Positions 23,180 through 33,403 of a DNA stretch of 64,000 nucleotides are shown here, in pieces. Both the position numbers and the translations under genes were made by a program. Below the pieces are notes generated by a model. The model had not been told where the DNA came from, did no database searches, and worked only from the letters and a program-made list of their open reading frames with translations. This stretch comes from Acrocarpospora macrocephala. GTDB lineage: Bacteria > Actinomycetota > Actinomycetes > Streptosporangiales > Streptosporangiaceae. The stretch covers positions 103,992-167,991 of the forward strand of contig NZ_BLAE01000010.1 of assembly GCF_009687865.1 (NCBI RefSeq). The letters are read 5' to 3'. The stretch's first letter is position 1. The number at the start of each line of letters is the position of its first letter.

Positions 23180-25951
23180 ATGACCAGGATGACCGCTGCG
23201 CTAGTGATCACGCACCGGCGTCGGCTCGGCCTGACCCAGGAAGAACTCGCGGACAGGTCCGGCCTGAGCGTACGGGCGATACGCGACATCGAGTCCGGCC
23301 GCGTGGGCAGCCCGCGGCCGACCACGCTCCGCCTGCTCGCGGACGCCTTCGGGCTCGCGGACGACGACCGCGACCGCTTCGTCGGTTCCGCGCGCGTGCC
23401 CGCTCCCGCGCCGTCACGCGAGCCCGCAGGTGAGCGCCCGTGGCCGCGGGTGGCGCAGCTGCCGCCGCCGGCAGGCGTCTTCGTGGGCCGGGCCGAGCAG
23501 CTCGCCCGGCTGGACGCCCTACGGCCCGCGGGGCGGCGCCTTCCGGCACCCGTCACCGCCACGGTCGTGGGCGCCGCCGGGGTGGGCAAGACGGCCCTCG
23601 CCGTGCACTGGGCGCACCGGGCCGCCGCGCACTTCCCCGACGGGCAGCTCTACGCCAACTTGCGCGGGCACTCCGCCGAATCGTCCATGGCACCCGGGTA
23701 CGCGCTCGCGGGCTTCCTCCGCTCGCTCGAGGTTCCGCCCGAGCAGATCCCGCGCGACCTGGACGAGCTGGCGGCGATGTACCGTTCATTGACTTCCGGG
23801 CGGCGCATTCTGGTCCTGCTGGACGACGCCGGGACGCCCGATCAGGTGCGCCCGCTCCTGCCCGCCAGCGGCATGGCGCTGATCACCAGCCGGGACGAGC
23901 TCCGCGGGCTGGTCGCGCTCAACGGCGCGCATCCGGTCGTGCTGGCTCCGCTCCCGGCGGCCGAGTCGCTCGTTCTGCTCGGCCGCGTCCTCGGGCGGGA
24001 CAGGGTCGAGGCCGACCCGGGCGCCGCCGGTGAGCTGGCCGGGCTCTGCGCCCACCTCCCGCTGGCGCTGCGCATCGCCGCCGCCGACCTGACCACCCAT
24101 CCCGAGCTCACCATCCGTACGGCCGTGACCCGCCTGGCCGCGGACCGCCTGAACCACCTGGAGATCGCGGGAGACCCCTCGGCGGCGGTCCGCGTCAGCT
24201 TCGACCTCTCCCTCGACGCCCAGCCGCAGCCCGTCCAGCGGGTCTTCCGCCTGATGGGTACGGCCCCCGGCGGCGACATCTCGATTCCCGCCCTCGCGGC
24301 GCTGGCCGGGATCTCGACCGGCGAGGCGGCCGAAGCGGCCACGCTGCTGGCGGGCGCGCATCTCGTCGACCGCTCTCCCACCGGCCGCTCCGCCATGCAC
24401 GACCTGCTGCGCGCGTACGCCGTGGAGCGCGCGGCACGCGAGGACGGCGCGGCCGGCACGCGGGCGGCCCTGACCCGGCTCTACGACCACCTCCTCGGCC
24501 TGGCCGACGCCGCCGCCGACCTGCTCTACCCCGAGGTGCTCCGGCTGCCGCGACCGGCCTCGGGCTCCCGCCACGAGCACGAGTTCGAGGACAGCTTCGA
24601 GGACAGCTTCGAGGACAGCAAGGCCGCCGCCGACTGGCTGGAGGCCGAACGGGAGAACCTCGTCGCCGCCGTCATCCGGGCCGCGGCGGACGGCCCCCCG
24701 CATGTCGCCTGGACCCTCGCCGCCGCGCTGCGCGGCTACTTCTCCATGCGGATGCTCGCCGTCGACTGGTCGGCCTGCGCCGAGGCCGCGCTGGCCGCGG
24801 CCCGCGCGGCCGGCGAGTGCCGGCCCGCCGCCGTGCTCGAACTCGGCCTGGCCTGGCTGCACGTACGGCACAGCCGGGAGAAGGAGGCGATCGACCACTA
24901 CACGAAAGCGCTGGAGTACGCCGAAGAGGCCGGGTGGGTGGACTGCCAGGCCGCCACCCTGGGCGCGCTCGCTTCCGTGCACTTCTACTCCGGGCGGCTG
25001 GACCAGGCCGCCGACGGCTACGCGCGGTCGTTTCGGGCCAACGAGGAGGCCGGCAACGTCGGCGGCCAGGCCGTACAGTCGAGCAACCTCGGCCAGGTCT
25101 GCTACGAGCTGGGCCGGACCGCCGAGGCGGCCCACCACCTCGCCCGCGCGCTGGAGCTCTATCGGCGGATCGGCTCCCGATCCGGCGAGTCGCACACGCT
25201 CTCGGACCTGGGCGCGGTGTACTGCGTCGCGGGCGACTTCCGCCTGGCCGAGAGCCACCTCGACCAGGCGTGCGCCCTGGAGCGGGAGGTCGGCGACCGG
25301 CTCGGTGAGTCGGAATCGCTCCATCGGCTCGCCGCGGTCCACTGCGACACCGGCCGGCTGCCTCGCGCGCACGAGCTCGCGCAGGAGGCCATCGCCGTCG
25401 CCCAGGAGATCGGCCACCTACGCCTCCAGGTCCGGGCCAGGACCGTCCTCGGGACCGTACATTTCCACCTGGGTGACCACCAGCAGGCGTTCTACACCGA
25501 CCACGAGACGTTGCGGATCGCCCGCGACGCCGGAGAGCGCGTCCCCGAGATCACCGCGTTGATCGGCCTCGCCCGGGCAGGCCACCGGCTGGGCGACGAG
25601 CAGTCCCTGGACTACGCCACCGCGGCCCTCGCGCTGGCGCGCGGCACCGGCCACCGCGTCCTCGCGGCCCAGGCGATGACCGCCGCCTCCGAGATTCACC
25701 TCACGCGGGGCGAGACCGCGCTGGCCCTCAGCCGGGCATCGGACGCCATCGCCCTCCACGAGCAGACCGGCCACCGCCCCGGCGCCGCCCGGAGCCTGAT
25801 CGCGCTGGGCAACGCCCTGCGGCACGAGAACGGCACCGGCAAGGCCCGCCCGGTCTGGGACGCCGCCCGTGCGCGACTGGCCCAACTCGGAATGTCCGAC
25901 GAAGAGTTCCGCGACCTGGTCGACCCGCTGTACTGGAGCCAGCACGCGTGA
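23180..25951 (+). CDS. XRE / NB-ARC / TPR regulator
   Basis: The ATG at 23180 or 23189 begins an XRE helix-turn-helix (LGLTQEELADRSGLSVRAIR). Next come an NB-ARC NTPase (P-loop GAAGVGKTALAV, Walker B RILVLLDDAG, SRDELRGLVAL) and a C-terminal array of TPRs (about residue 560 to the end; e.g. AIDHYTKALEYAEEAGWVDC). This is a STAND transcription regulator of roughly 923 residues, typical of actinomycete secondary-metabolite loci. It is divergent from the SARP over 115 bases. A tandem FEDS repeat sits between NTPase and TPR parts. Ligand and targets unknown. Confidence 0.88.
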   Translation: MTRMTAALVITHRRRLGLTQEELADRSGLSVRAIRDIESGRVGSPRPTTLRLLADAFGLADDDRDRFVGSARVPAPAPSREPAGERPWPRVAQLPPPAGVFVGRAEQLARLDALRPAGRRLPAPVTATVVGAAGVGKTALAVHWAHRAAAHFPDGQLYANLRGHSAESSMAPGYALAGFLRSLEVPPEQIPRDLDELAAMYRSLTSGRRILVLLDDAGTPDQVRPLLPASGMALITSRDELRGLVALNGAHPVVLAPLPAAESLVLLGRVLGRDRVEADPGAAGELAGLCAHLPLALRIAAADLTTHPELTIRTAVTRLAADRLNHLEIAGDPSAAVRVSFDLSLDAQPQPVQRVFRLMGTAPGGDISIPALAALAGISTGEAAEAATLLAGAHLVDRSPTGRSAMHDLLRAYAVERAAREDGAAGTRAALTRLYDHLLGLADAAADLLYPEVLRLPRPASGSRHEHEFEDSFEDSFEDSKAAADWLEAERENLVAAVIRAAADGPPHVAWTLAAALRGYFSMRMLAVDWSACAEAALAAARAAGECRPAAVLELGLAWLHVRHSREKEAIDHYTKALEYAEEAGWVDCQAATLGALASVHFYSGRLDQAADGYARSFRANEEAGNVGGQAVQSSNLGQVCYELGRTAEAAHHLARALELYRRIGSRSGESHTLSDLGAVYCVAGDFRLAESHLDQACALEREVGDRLGESESLHRLAAVHCDTGRLPRAHELAQEAIAVAQEIGHLRLQVRARTVLGTVHFHLGDHQQAFYTDHETLRIARDAGERVPEITALIGLARAGHRLGDEQSLDYATAALALARGTGHRVLAAQAMTAASEIHLTRGETALALSRASDAIALHEQTGHRPGAARSLIALGNALRHENGTGKARPVWDAARARLAQLGMSDEEFRDLVDPLYWSQHA
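24584..24619 (+). repeat. 12-bp tandem repeat, three copies
   Basis: ttcgaggacagc is repeated three times exactly, encoding FEDSFEDSFEDS in the linker before the TPR domain. Copy-number change would keep the frame and only alter linker length. Confidence 0.9.
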
Positions 25952-26084
25952 CCGATGCGCGTCAGAGCGGGTCGAGGCGGGCCTTGAGCAAGCAGATTGG
26001 TTCCCAGCTGGAGGACCCGTCGGGCGGCTACGGTCCGCGGCATGGGGCATGCGAGCGGCTAACCGGTGTGATCGTCAAGACTTA

Positions 26085-26327
26085 TCAGGTGGCGATCGGC
26101 GACCGCGCCGCAGATGCTGGCCTGCCTCCAGCAGCTGCCCGGCCTCCCGGGCGATGCCGACGACGTGCTCCTCGATCGCCTCCAGGCGGCCGGTGGGCAG
26201 GACCACCTCGTCCTGGGTGAGCTCGGGGCGTGGCAGGAAGGTCAGCAGCTCGTTCTCGCGGTGCTCGCTGAAGCCGAAGCTGAGCACTCTTCCCCGGAAC
26301 GGGTCGTGCTCGGGATCGCCTGGACGA
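26085..26327 (-). pseudogene. AAA+ ATPase fragment
   Basis: Read on the minus strand this encodes DPFRGRVLSFGF, SEHRENELLTFLPRPEL, EVVLPTGRLEAIEEHVVGIA and LLEAGQHLRRG. This is the segment immediately before the P-loop in actinobacterial CDC48/FtsH-like AAA+ ATPases (LLYGPPGTGKT expected next). It stops after LRRG and the P-loop is absent. At the other end it is cut by the IS5 element at 26328. It is therefore an internal fragment of a lost gene, which marks a deletion or rearrangement. Confidence 0.6.
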
Positions 26328-28145
<1,818 letters not shown>

Positions 28146-28304
28146 AAGACGATATCGAGTAGCCTCTATCGATCCCGGTGCGGTTCATCCGCGTCATCAA
28201 GCGTGGCCTGAAGAGAATCGAGTACCGACCTTACTTTGTCGACCGACGCCCCACCGCAGACCTGCCTGACTCTCGCAGCAGCAGTCGACATTATGAATCA
28301 AAGA

Positions 28305-28946
28305 TCAGTACTCATCCGACCCGGCGGGCGCCGTGGGGGTCCAGGCGAATTCAGACAAAAAGTCGCTTGGATAGTAGTGGGCGATTGAAGCCCGGTGGGG
28401 TAACCCTTGATGAATATGGTAGTCTCGTAATCTGACGCCCGTGTATCGTTCGGCCAATGCAAACGCTCCTTCCAGATATTGGTCGAAAAACCCGTCGTCG
28501 TCTCCGCTCGATCTCACCAACATCCCCAAGTCCTCGAGATTTCGCCGAAGATCATCGGGCTCGCGGCTCGTATGCCACTCGGGAAACATTGGATCGAAAC
28601 TCGAGATCACATATCGATCCCGTGCGTGGACGAAACGTGATCGATGGTGGTCGCTTCGCGTAACGCTCGCTATCTCCGTTCCTTGAGACAACTGACGTAT
28701 GACGGGCAAGAGAACCCCCGCCTGCCCCCCATATTCAATCATGATCGCTCCGCCTTCGACGGTTCCGATCTGGACGGTATCGGGCCCTTGTCGACCGGGT
28801 TCTTCCCGCAACTCGAGTCGCTCGATAACGTCGCTGGACGCAAGCCCGGAAATAAAAGAGGCACAGAACCCCTGGCCGAATTTCCGGGCCTGAGGAACCC
28901 AATTGTAATCACCTACGGCGGCAAGGCCCTGACCTTCTGTTGTCAC
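28305..28946 (-). CDS. DUF6461-like protein, 213 aa
   Basis: Starts at the GTG at 28946 (GAGG about 9 bases before). The pattern DYNWVPQARKFGQGFCASFISGL, IGTVEGGAIMIEYGGQAGV and the hydrophobic/acidic ending resemble DUF6461 proteins of actinomycetes, often found singly near mobile or polymorphic-toxin genes. Local base composition is clearly lower in GC than the neighbouring chromosome, as expected for acquired DNA. The truncated toxin-like tail is just upstream on the same strand, so an immunity role is possible. Family assignment is from memory and only moderately sure. Confidence 0.55.
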   Translation of the reverse strand: MTTEGQGLAAVGDYNWVPQARKFGQGFCASFISGLASSDVIERLELREEPGRQGPDTVQIGTVEGGAIMIEYGGQAGVLLPVIRQLSQGTEIASVTRSDHHRSRFVHARDRYVISSFDPMFPEWHTSREPDDLRRNLEDLGMLVRSSGDDDGFFDQYLEGAFALAERYTGVRLRDYHIHQGLPHRASIAHYYPSDFLSEFAWTPTAPAGSDEY

Positions 28947-29001
28947 TGCTTCTACCCTCTCTGGATTTCGGCATATTTATTCAGAATTGCCTATAAACGC
29001 A

Positions 29002-29040
29002 TGCCTGCCCTGGGTGCGGGGATCCCACCCAGGGCAGGCA
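29002..29040 (-). terminator. perfect 15-bp hairpin
   Basis: tgcctgccctgggtg (29002-29016) pairs exactly with cacccagggcaggca (29026-29040) around 9 bases. It lies 17 bases beyond the stop of the minus-strand fragment ending at 29057 and before the DUF6461-like gene. Confidence 0.8.
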
Positions 29041-29056
29041 CTGTAGCATGGATTAG

Positions 29057-29230
29057 CTAGTTGTTGAAAAGATTTCCGGCGGCATTGTACAACCTAAGGA
29101 AGAAATCATCTTCGTCGATGATTCGATCATGTGAATAGAATCTCCCGAGCCCTTGACTCGTCCCCCAGTCGTAATTCTCTTGCGCGGGAATGAGCGCGAC
29201 AGAAATGTTCACCCCCCGGACGTAGCTACC
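29057..29230 (-). pseudogene. C-terminal tail of a truncated gene (possible toxin)
   Basis: Only about 55 residues are credible: a run through SYVRGVNISVALIPAQE and NYDWGTSQGLGRFYSHD to the end IIDEDDFFLRLYNAAGNLFNN. Upstream of about 29231 the same frame reads antisense to the rep relic, so the gene was cut there. The AT-rich, Asn/Phe-rich tail with its own terminator and a DUF6461-like gene downstream has the look of a polymorphic-toxin C-terminus with an immunity partner, but no named toxin fold is recognisable. Confidence 0.4.
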
Positions 29231-29723
29231 CGCCTTCGACGACGAACCGGGCCGTGTCCTACGCTGGGGCGCCCAACTCGACATCCGCCCCATCACCGCA
29301 TCAGGCGACCTCACCGAATCCGCGGTAGCGGCTTACGTCGCCAAGTACGCCACCAAAGCCGCCGAATGCGTCGGCACCCTCGACCGGCCCATACGGCTGA
29401 CCGACGACCTGGCCACCCTCCCGGTCCGCGACCACGCCCGACGCCTCATCGCCGAATGCTTCCGCCTCAACGGCCGGGAAGCGACGGCAGATCTCAGCAT
29501 CGCCCACTAGGCTCACATGCTCGGCTTCCGAGGGCACTTCTCGACCCGCTCCCGGCACTACTCGGTGAACATCGGCGACATCCGCGCCGAACGAACCGCA
29601 CACGCGCGTCTCCCGCTCTTCGACGAAACAACGGCCGAGTTCGTCGCTACATGGGACTACGTAGGTCGTGGCCTCTCCCTCGGTGACGCCCTCATCGCCG
29701 ACAGCCTGAGCGGTGCCCTATGA
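29231..29723 (+). pseudogene. replication initiator relic (RepSA type), amber-interrupted
   Basis: The frame reads FDDEPGRVLRWGAQLDI, AAYVAKYATKAAE, CVGTLDRPIRLTDDLATL, then AHMLGFRGHFSTRSRHYSVN and FVATWDYVGRGLSLGDALIA. This is the C-terminal half of the replication initiators of pSAM2-like integrative elements. The N-terminal half is missing, and TAG at 29508-29510 stands where these proteins normally have Trp (WAHMLGFRGHF). The stop overlaps the next gene by 4 bp, as in intact elements. Confidence 0.8.
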
Positions 29724-29905
29724 CCGGTCTCCTGCTGACCGTCGAAGAAGCCGCCGAGGCGTTGGCGATCTCGTCCAACAAGCTCGACCAGCTTCTCGAC
29801 TCCGGCGCCATCGATTCCATCCGCGCTGACGGGTGCCTCCTCATCCCCATCGGCTCCCTTCACCTCTACGTCCTCGGCCTGGCCTCTCTGGAGGCCGCCG
29901 TATGA
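29720..29905 (+). CDS. small helix-turn-helix protein of the integrative element
   Basis: 61 residues with an excisionase/MerR-like start (LLTVEEAAEALAISSNKLDQLLDSG) and a short wing. It overlaps both neighbours by ATGA. In pSAM2-type elements one or two such small DNA-binding proteins lie between rep and the excisionase/integrase genes. It appears intact although the flanking rep and int genes are broken. Confidence 0.75.
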   Translation: MTGLLLTVEEAAEALAISSNKLDQLLDSGAIDSIRADGCLLIPIGSLHLYVLGLASLEAAV

Positions 29906-30093
29906 AGCGGAATGACGAACTCCTCACCGTGCCGCAGATCCTCCGCGAACTCGGCGGAGTCTCCTGCCGGACGTTCTACCGCTGGCGCGAACTCGGCCAC
30001 GCCCCACGCGGCCTGAAACTGCCCAACGGCGAGATCCGCGTCTACCGAAGCGAACTCGCCGCCTGGCTCGACTCCCTGCGGGAGGCGTCGTGA
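29902..30093 (+). CDS. excisionase-type helix-turn-helix protein (Xis)
   Basis: The ATG at 29902 gives 63 residues: LLTVPQILRELGGVSCRTFYRWRELGHAPRGLKLPNGEIRVYRSELAAWLDSL, the standard MerR-like excisionase of actinomycete integrative elements, which bends att-site DNA to drive excision. It overlaps the preceding gene by ATGA and the integrase fragment by GTGA. The protein looks intact, but without an integrase it has no local partner. Confidence 0.82.
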   Translation: MKRNDELLTVPQILRELGGVSCRTFYRWRELGHAPRGLKLPNGEIRVYRSELAAWLDSLREAS

Positions 30094-30323
30094 ACCTGTC
30101 ATACGACGTCAAGCTGTGGGAGATCAAACGCAACCAGTCGAGCAAGGCACCGTCCTACGTGGTCCGCTGGGCGGTCGGGCGCAAGGAGAGGTCTCGGAGC
30201 TTTCGCACGAAGGCCCTTGCCGAAAGCTTCCTGTCCGACCTCCGCCAGGCGGCCAAGCGGGGTGAAGCCTTCGACATCGACACCGGTTTGCCCGTGTCCA
30301 TAGCCCAAAGCAAGAAGACGTGA
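30090..30323 (+). pseudogene. tyrosine integrase, N-terminal fragment
   Basis: The 77 residues (SYVVRWAVGRKERSRSFRTK, ALAESFLSDLRQAAKRGEAF, DIDTGLPVS) match the N-terminal arm-binding end of AICE integrases. The catalytic domain with its R-H-R-Y residues is missing: the frame stops at 30323 and the next DNA belongs to the convergent histidine-kinase gene. No tRNA gene or att repeat is visible beside it. Confidence 0.82.
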
Positions 30324-30364
30324 AAGGCCGGGGGTGGGCTGCCACCGTGAGATTCCGCAGTGTC

Positions 30365-31519
30365 CTAAGCGCCTGGCGGCGCCAGCGGCAGGCGGACGGT
30401 GAAGGTCGCGCCTTGGCCCAGGCCGTCGGACGTGGCCGTGATGCCGCCGCCGTGGGCGCGGGTGATGCCGCGCGCGATGGTCAGGCCGATGCCGCTGCCG
30501 CCCGCGGGGGCCGGGCGGCCGGGGTGCTCGACGCGTTCGAACCGGGTGAAGATCCGGGTGAGGTCGTGGGCGGCGATGCCGATCCCGTCGTCCTGGACGG
30601 TGATCTCCACATGCGGAGCCGGGCTGGCGCCGGTGCGTACGGTGACCGACACCCGGCCGCCGGGATCGCAGGCGCGCAGGGCGTTGCCCAGGAGGTTGAC
30701 CAGCACCTGGGCGATGCGGCCTGAATCGAGCCGGGCCTTGACCGGCGGGCCGGGGGTCATGGCGAGCGTGACCTGACCGTCGTCGAACTGAGGACGCAGC
30801 TTTTCGACGGTGGTCCGCGTCAGGGCCGTCACGTCGGTGAGCGAGTGTCGCAGGGTGAACGCGCCCTCCTCGACCCGGGAGAGGTTGGACAGGTCGTCCG
30901 TGAGGCGCCGCAGCCGGGTGAGATCGTCGGTGAGGGAGGCGAACATGGCGTCGTCGGGGGTGAAGATGCCGTCGGCCATCCCCTCGATCTGGCCGTTGAG
31001 GATGGTGATCGGGGTGCGCATCTCGTGGGCGATCTCCGAGACCAGGCGGGCGCGGCGCCGCTCGATGTCGGCGAGTGCGGCGGCCAGTCGGTTGACGTCC
31101 TCGACCAGCGCGGCGAGTCCCGGCTCGCGAGGGACGGTGAGGACATCGTCGTAGTGCCCGTCGGCGAGGCGGTGGGTCGCCGCGCTGACCTGGCGCAGCG
31201 GCCGTAGCAGGAACCGGGAGAACACGAGGGACAGGCCGAGCGCCGCGATCATGCCGACGGCCAGCGCGGGCACGACCATCTCGAAAACGATGTCTCCTTC
31301 GCCGGGGCCGACCAGCGCGGCCACCAGCGCTTCGAGGTCGGTACGCCCGGTGGCGGGCCCCTGGCGCCAGAACATGTCGGAGGTGGAGTTCATCACCAGG
31401 AGCGACACGACCAGGACCGTCAGGTGGGACAGCGTCAGGCGGATGGTCAGCGGCAGCGCCAGCAGCCGCCGTACCGCGGCCCAGGCGGTCCTCCGGGGGT
31501 GACGGGGCGGGCGGGTCAT
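30365..31519 (-). CDS. sensor histidine kinase
   Basis: 384 residues: two membrane helices (about 25-43 and 83-101) with a short extracytoplasmic loop of about 40 residues, a HAMP region, HisKA with phospho-acceptor H165 in SEIAHEMRTPIT, and HATPase with VNLLGNALRA (N box), DDGIGI (G1) and GGSGIGLTIA (G2). Its start overlaps the response-regulator stop by ATGA. The small loop suggests it senses the membrane or envelope, not a large ligand. It probably phosphorylates the adjacent regulator. Confidence 0.92.
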   Translation of the reverse strand: MTRPPRHPRRTAWAAVRRLLALPLTIRLTLSHLTVLVVSLLVMNSTSDMFWRQGPATGRTDLEALVAALVGPGEGDIVFEMVVPALAVGMIAALGLSLVFSRFLLRPLRQVSAATHRLADGHYDDVLTVPREPGLAALVEDVNRLAAALADIERRRARLVSEIAHEMRTPITILNGQIEGMADGIFTPDDAMFASLTDDLTRLRRLTDDLSNLSRVEEGAFTLRHSLTDVTALTRTTVEKLRPQFDDGQVTLAMTPGPPVKARLDSGRIAQVLVNLLGNALRACDPGGRVSVTVRTGASPAPHVEITVQDDGIGIAAHDLTRIFTRFERVEHPGRPAPAGGSGIGLTIARGITRAHGGGITATSDGLGQGATFTVRLPLAPPGA

Positions 31520-32214
31520 CCGGCGGGGCGGGCGAGGAAGCGGTAGCCGATGGCGCGCACCGTGCCCACGAACCGGGGCGCGCTCGCGTCGTCGCCGAGC
31601 GCGCGCCGCAGCGTGCGGATGTGGACGTCCACCACGCGTTCGTCGCCGAAGAAGTCACGGCCCCATACGTGCTCGATCAGCCCGCGGCGGGTGAACACCC
31701 GGCCCGGCGCGCGGGCCAGGGCCACCAGCAGGTCGAAGTCGAGCGCGGACAGCTCCACCGTACGGCCGGCGTCGCAGGTGACCGTACGCGTGCCGGGGTC
31801 GATGACCAGGCCGTCGAAGCGCAGCGTCCGTTCCTCCGTGGCCGGGGCTTCCGCGCGGCGCAGGATGGCCCGCGCCCGCAGGGCGAGTTCACGGGCGCTG
31901 AACGGCTTGGTGACGTAGTCGTCGCTGCCCGCGGTGAAGCCGATGACCCGGTCCACCTCCTCCGTCCGGGCGGTGAGCAGGATCACCGGAACCTGGCGGG
32001 TCGCCCGGATCCGGCGCAGCACCTCGAACCCGTCCAGGCCGGGCAGCATCACATCCAGCACGATCAGGTCAGGCCGCTCGCGGATGGCCGCGGCGAGGCC
32101 GGCCGGGCCGTCTGACGCCTCCAGGACCTCGAAGCCGTCCGCCTCCAGGTAGCCGCGCAGCGTCATCCGGATCTTGGGTTCGTCGTCAACGACCAGAATG
32201 CGCTGTGTGCTCAT
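31516..32214 (-). CDS. OmpR-family response regulator
   Basis: 232 residues from the ATG at 32214 (GGGAG before it). The receiver has acidic pair D9/D10, phosphorylation site D54 (LIVLDVMLPG) and K103 (VTKPF). A winged-helix DNA-binding domain follows (ALDFDLLVALARAPGRVFTR, VVDVHIRTLRRALG). The start lies 29 bp inside the end of the glycosyltransferase gene, so it is coupled to the upstream operon. Targets are unknown; the linked envelope genes are candidates. Confidence 0.93.
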   Translation of the reverse strand: MSTQRILVVDDEPKIRMTLRGYLEADGFEVLEASDGPAGLAAAIRERPDLIVLDVMLPGLDGFEVLRRIRATRQVPVILLTARTEEVDRVIGFTAGSDDYVTKPFSARELALRARAILRRAEAPATEERTLRFDGLVIDPGTRTVTCDAGRTVELSALDFDLLVALARAPGRVFTRRGLIEHVWGRDFFGDERVVDVHIRTLRRALGDDASAPRFVGTVRAIGYRFLARPAG

Positions 32215-33403
32215 GGTTCTCCCTGCCATGGGCCGTCGTGAGCTTGGCCGCTTCCTGATAGAGGGTTTCGAAGGCGTCCAGGGTGAGCCCGATGTCATGG
32301 CGGGCGACGATCTCCCGGCTGGCTTCGCCCATCCGCGTCCGGCCTTCGGGGTCGCCCAGGATCGAGCCGAGGGCCGCGGCCAGGGCCGGGACGTCGCCAG
32401 GCGGGAAGAGCAGTCCGTTGCGTCCTTGGTGCACCAGATGGGGCAGCGCCGTGGCGTCGGCTGCGACGCCGGGCTTTCCGGCGGCCATGGCCTCCATGGT
32501 AGCCAGGCTCTGCAGTTCGGCGGTGCCGGGCATGCAGAACACGTCGCAGCGGGCGTAGGCGTCCAGGAGCTCCTGGTCGCCGACCAGGCCGTGGAAGGTG
32601 ACGCGGTCGGCGACGCCGAGCGCGCGGGCCAGGTCCTCCGGGTCACGGCGGCGGGAGCCGTCGCCCACGATCTCGGCCGTGACCGGGAGCCGCGCGGGCA
32701 GCAGCGGCAGGGCGCGCAGGAGTTCGCCCACGTTCTTCTCCGCGTCCAGCCGGCCCACGAACAGGACGCGTAGTCCCTCGCCCTGGTGTTTCGCCGCAGG
32801 CTGTGCGAAGCGGCGCAGGTCCAGGCCGCAGGACACCGGGAAGACGGCGTCACCGGCGAGGCCGTGCTCGCGCATCAGCCGCACGGCGCGGGGGGTGGGG
32901 GCGGTGACGATCTGGGCGCGGTGGAAGACCCGTACGAAATCGCGCCAGGCCAGCCGGGACGCGGCGGCGGCGAGCCGGTCCGGAAGGGAGGTGTGGCCGA
33001 CGAGGTTCTCCGGCATGAAGTGGTTGGTCGCCACCACCGCGACGGCCGCGCGCCGCGCGGCGCTGATCAGTGTCCGGCCCACGGCGAAGTGGGACTGCAC
33101 GTGGACGACGTCGGGGGCGATCCGGTCCAGCAGCCGGGCGGCCGAGCCGCGGATCTGCCAGGGCAGGCAGACTCGGAAGGTGGGATGGAACGGGGTTCCG
33201 TGGGAGGCGAGCCGGTGCACGGCCGGACCGCCGGGCGTGGCGCGCTCGGGACCGGCGCCCGTGGCGGGGCAGATCACGTGCACGTCGTGGCCTCGGCCGG
33301 CGAGTCCGGTGGCCAGGCGGTGGGCGAAGTTCGCGGCGCCGTTGACGTCGGGCGGATAGGTGTCGGCGCCGATGACGATACGCCGGATGGTACTGCCGGA
33401 CAT
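32186..33403 (-). CDS. GT4 family glycosyltransferase
   Basis: 405 residues, GT-B fold. The N-terminal domain begins RIVIGADTYPPDVNGAANFA. The C-terminal nucleotide-sugar site has LFVGRLDAEKN, VTAEIVGDGS and the retaining-GT motif MPGTAELQSLATMEAMAAGKP. It resembles PimB/MgtA-type mannosyl- or glucosyltransferases acting on a lipid acceptor at the inner leaf of the membrane. The ATG at 33403 has AGGAG; the gene starts 130 bp inside the 3' end of the permease frame. Confidence 0.88.
   Translation of the reverse strand: MSGSTIRRIVIGADTYPPDVNGAANFAHRLATGLAGRGHDVHVICPATGAGPERATPGGPAVHRLASHGTPFHPTFRVCLPWQIRGSAARLLDRIAPDVVHVQSHFAVGRTLISAARRAAVAVVATNHFMPENLVGHTSLPDRLAAAASRLAWRDFVRVFHRAQIVTAPTPRAVRLMREHGLAGDAVFPVSCGLDLRRFAQPAAKHQGEGLRVLFVGRLDAEKNVGELLRALPLLPARLPVTAEIVGDGSRRRDPEDLARALGVADRVTFHGLVGDQELLDAYARCDVFCMPGTAELQSLATMEAMAAGKPGVAADATALPHLVHQGRNGLLFPPGDVPALAAALGSILGDPEGRTRMGEASREIVARHDIGLTLDAFETLYQEAAKLTTAHGRENHEHTAHSGR

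Larger units (their letters stand above)
29231..30323 (+). mobile_element. relic of a pSAM2-like integrative and conjugative element
   Basis: The order rep (broken) - HTH - xis - int (broken), all joined by 4-bp overlaps, is the conserved att-proximal end of actinomycete integrative and conjugative elements. Transfer (tra/spd), pra and the att sites are missing, so this is an immobile remnant. Confidence 0.75.

Noticed and set aside
23786-25417. 543-codon open frame on the minus strand
   Set aside because: Antisense to the XRE-NB-ARC-TPR regulator; composition is that of a shadow frame.
28178-28435. 85-codon open frame after the IS3 remnant
   Set aside because: Runs antisense into the DUF6461-like gene and has no ribosome site or motif.
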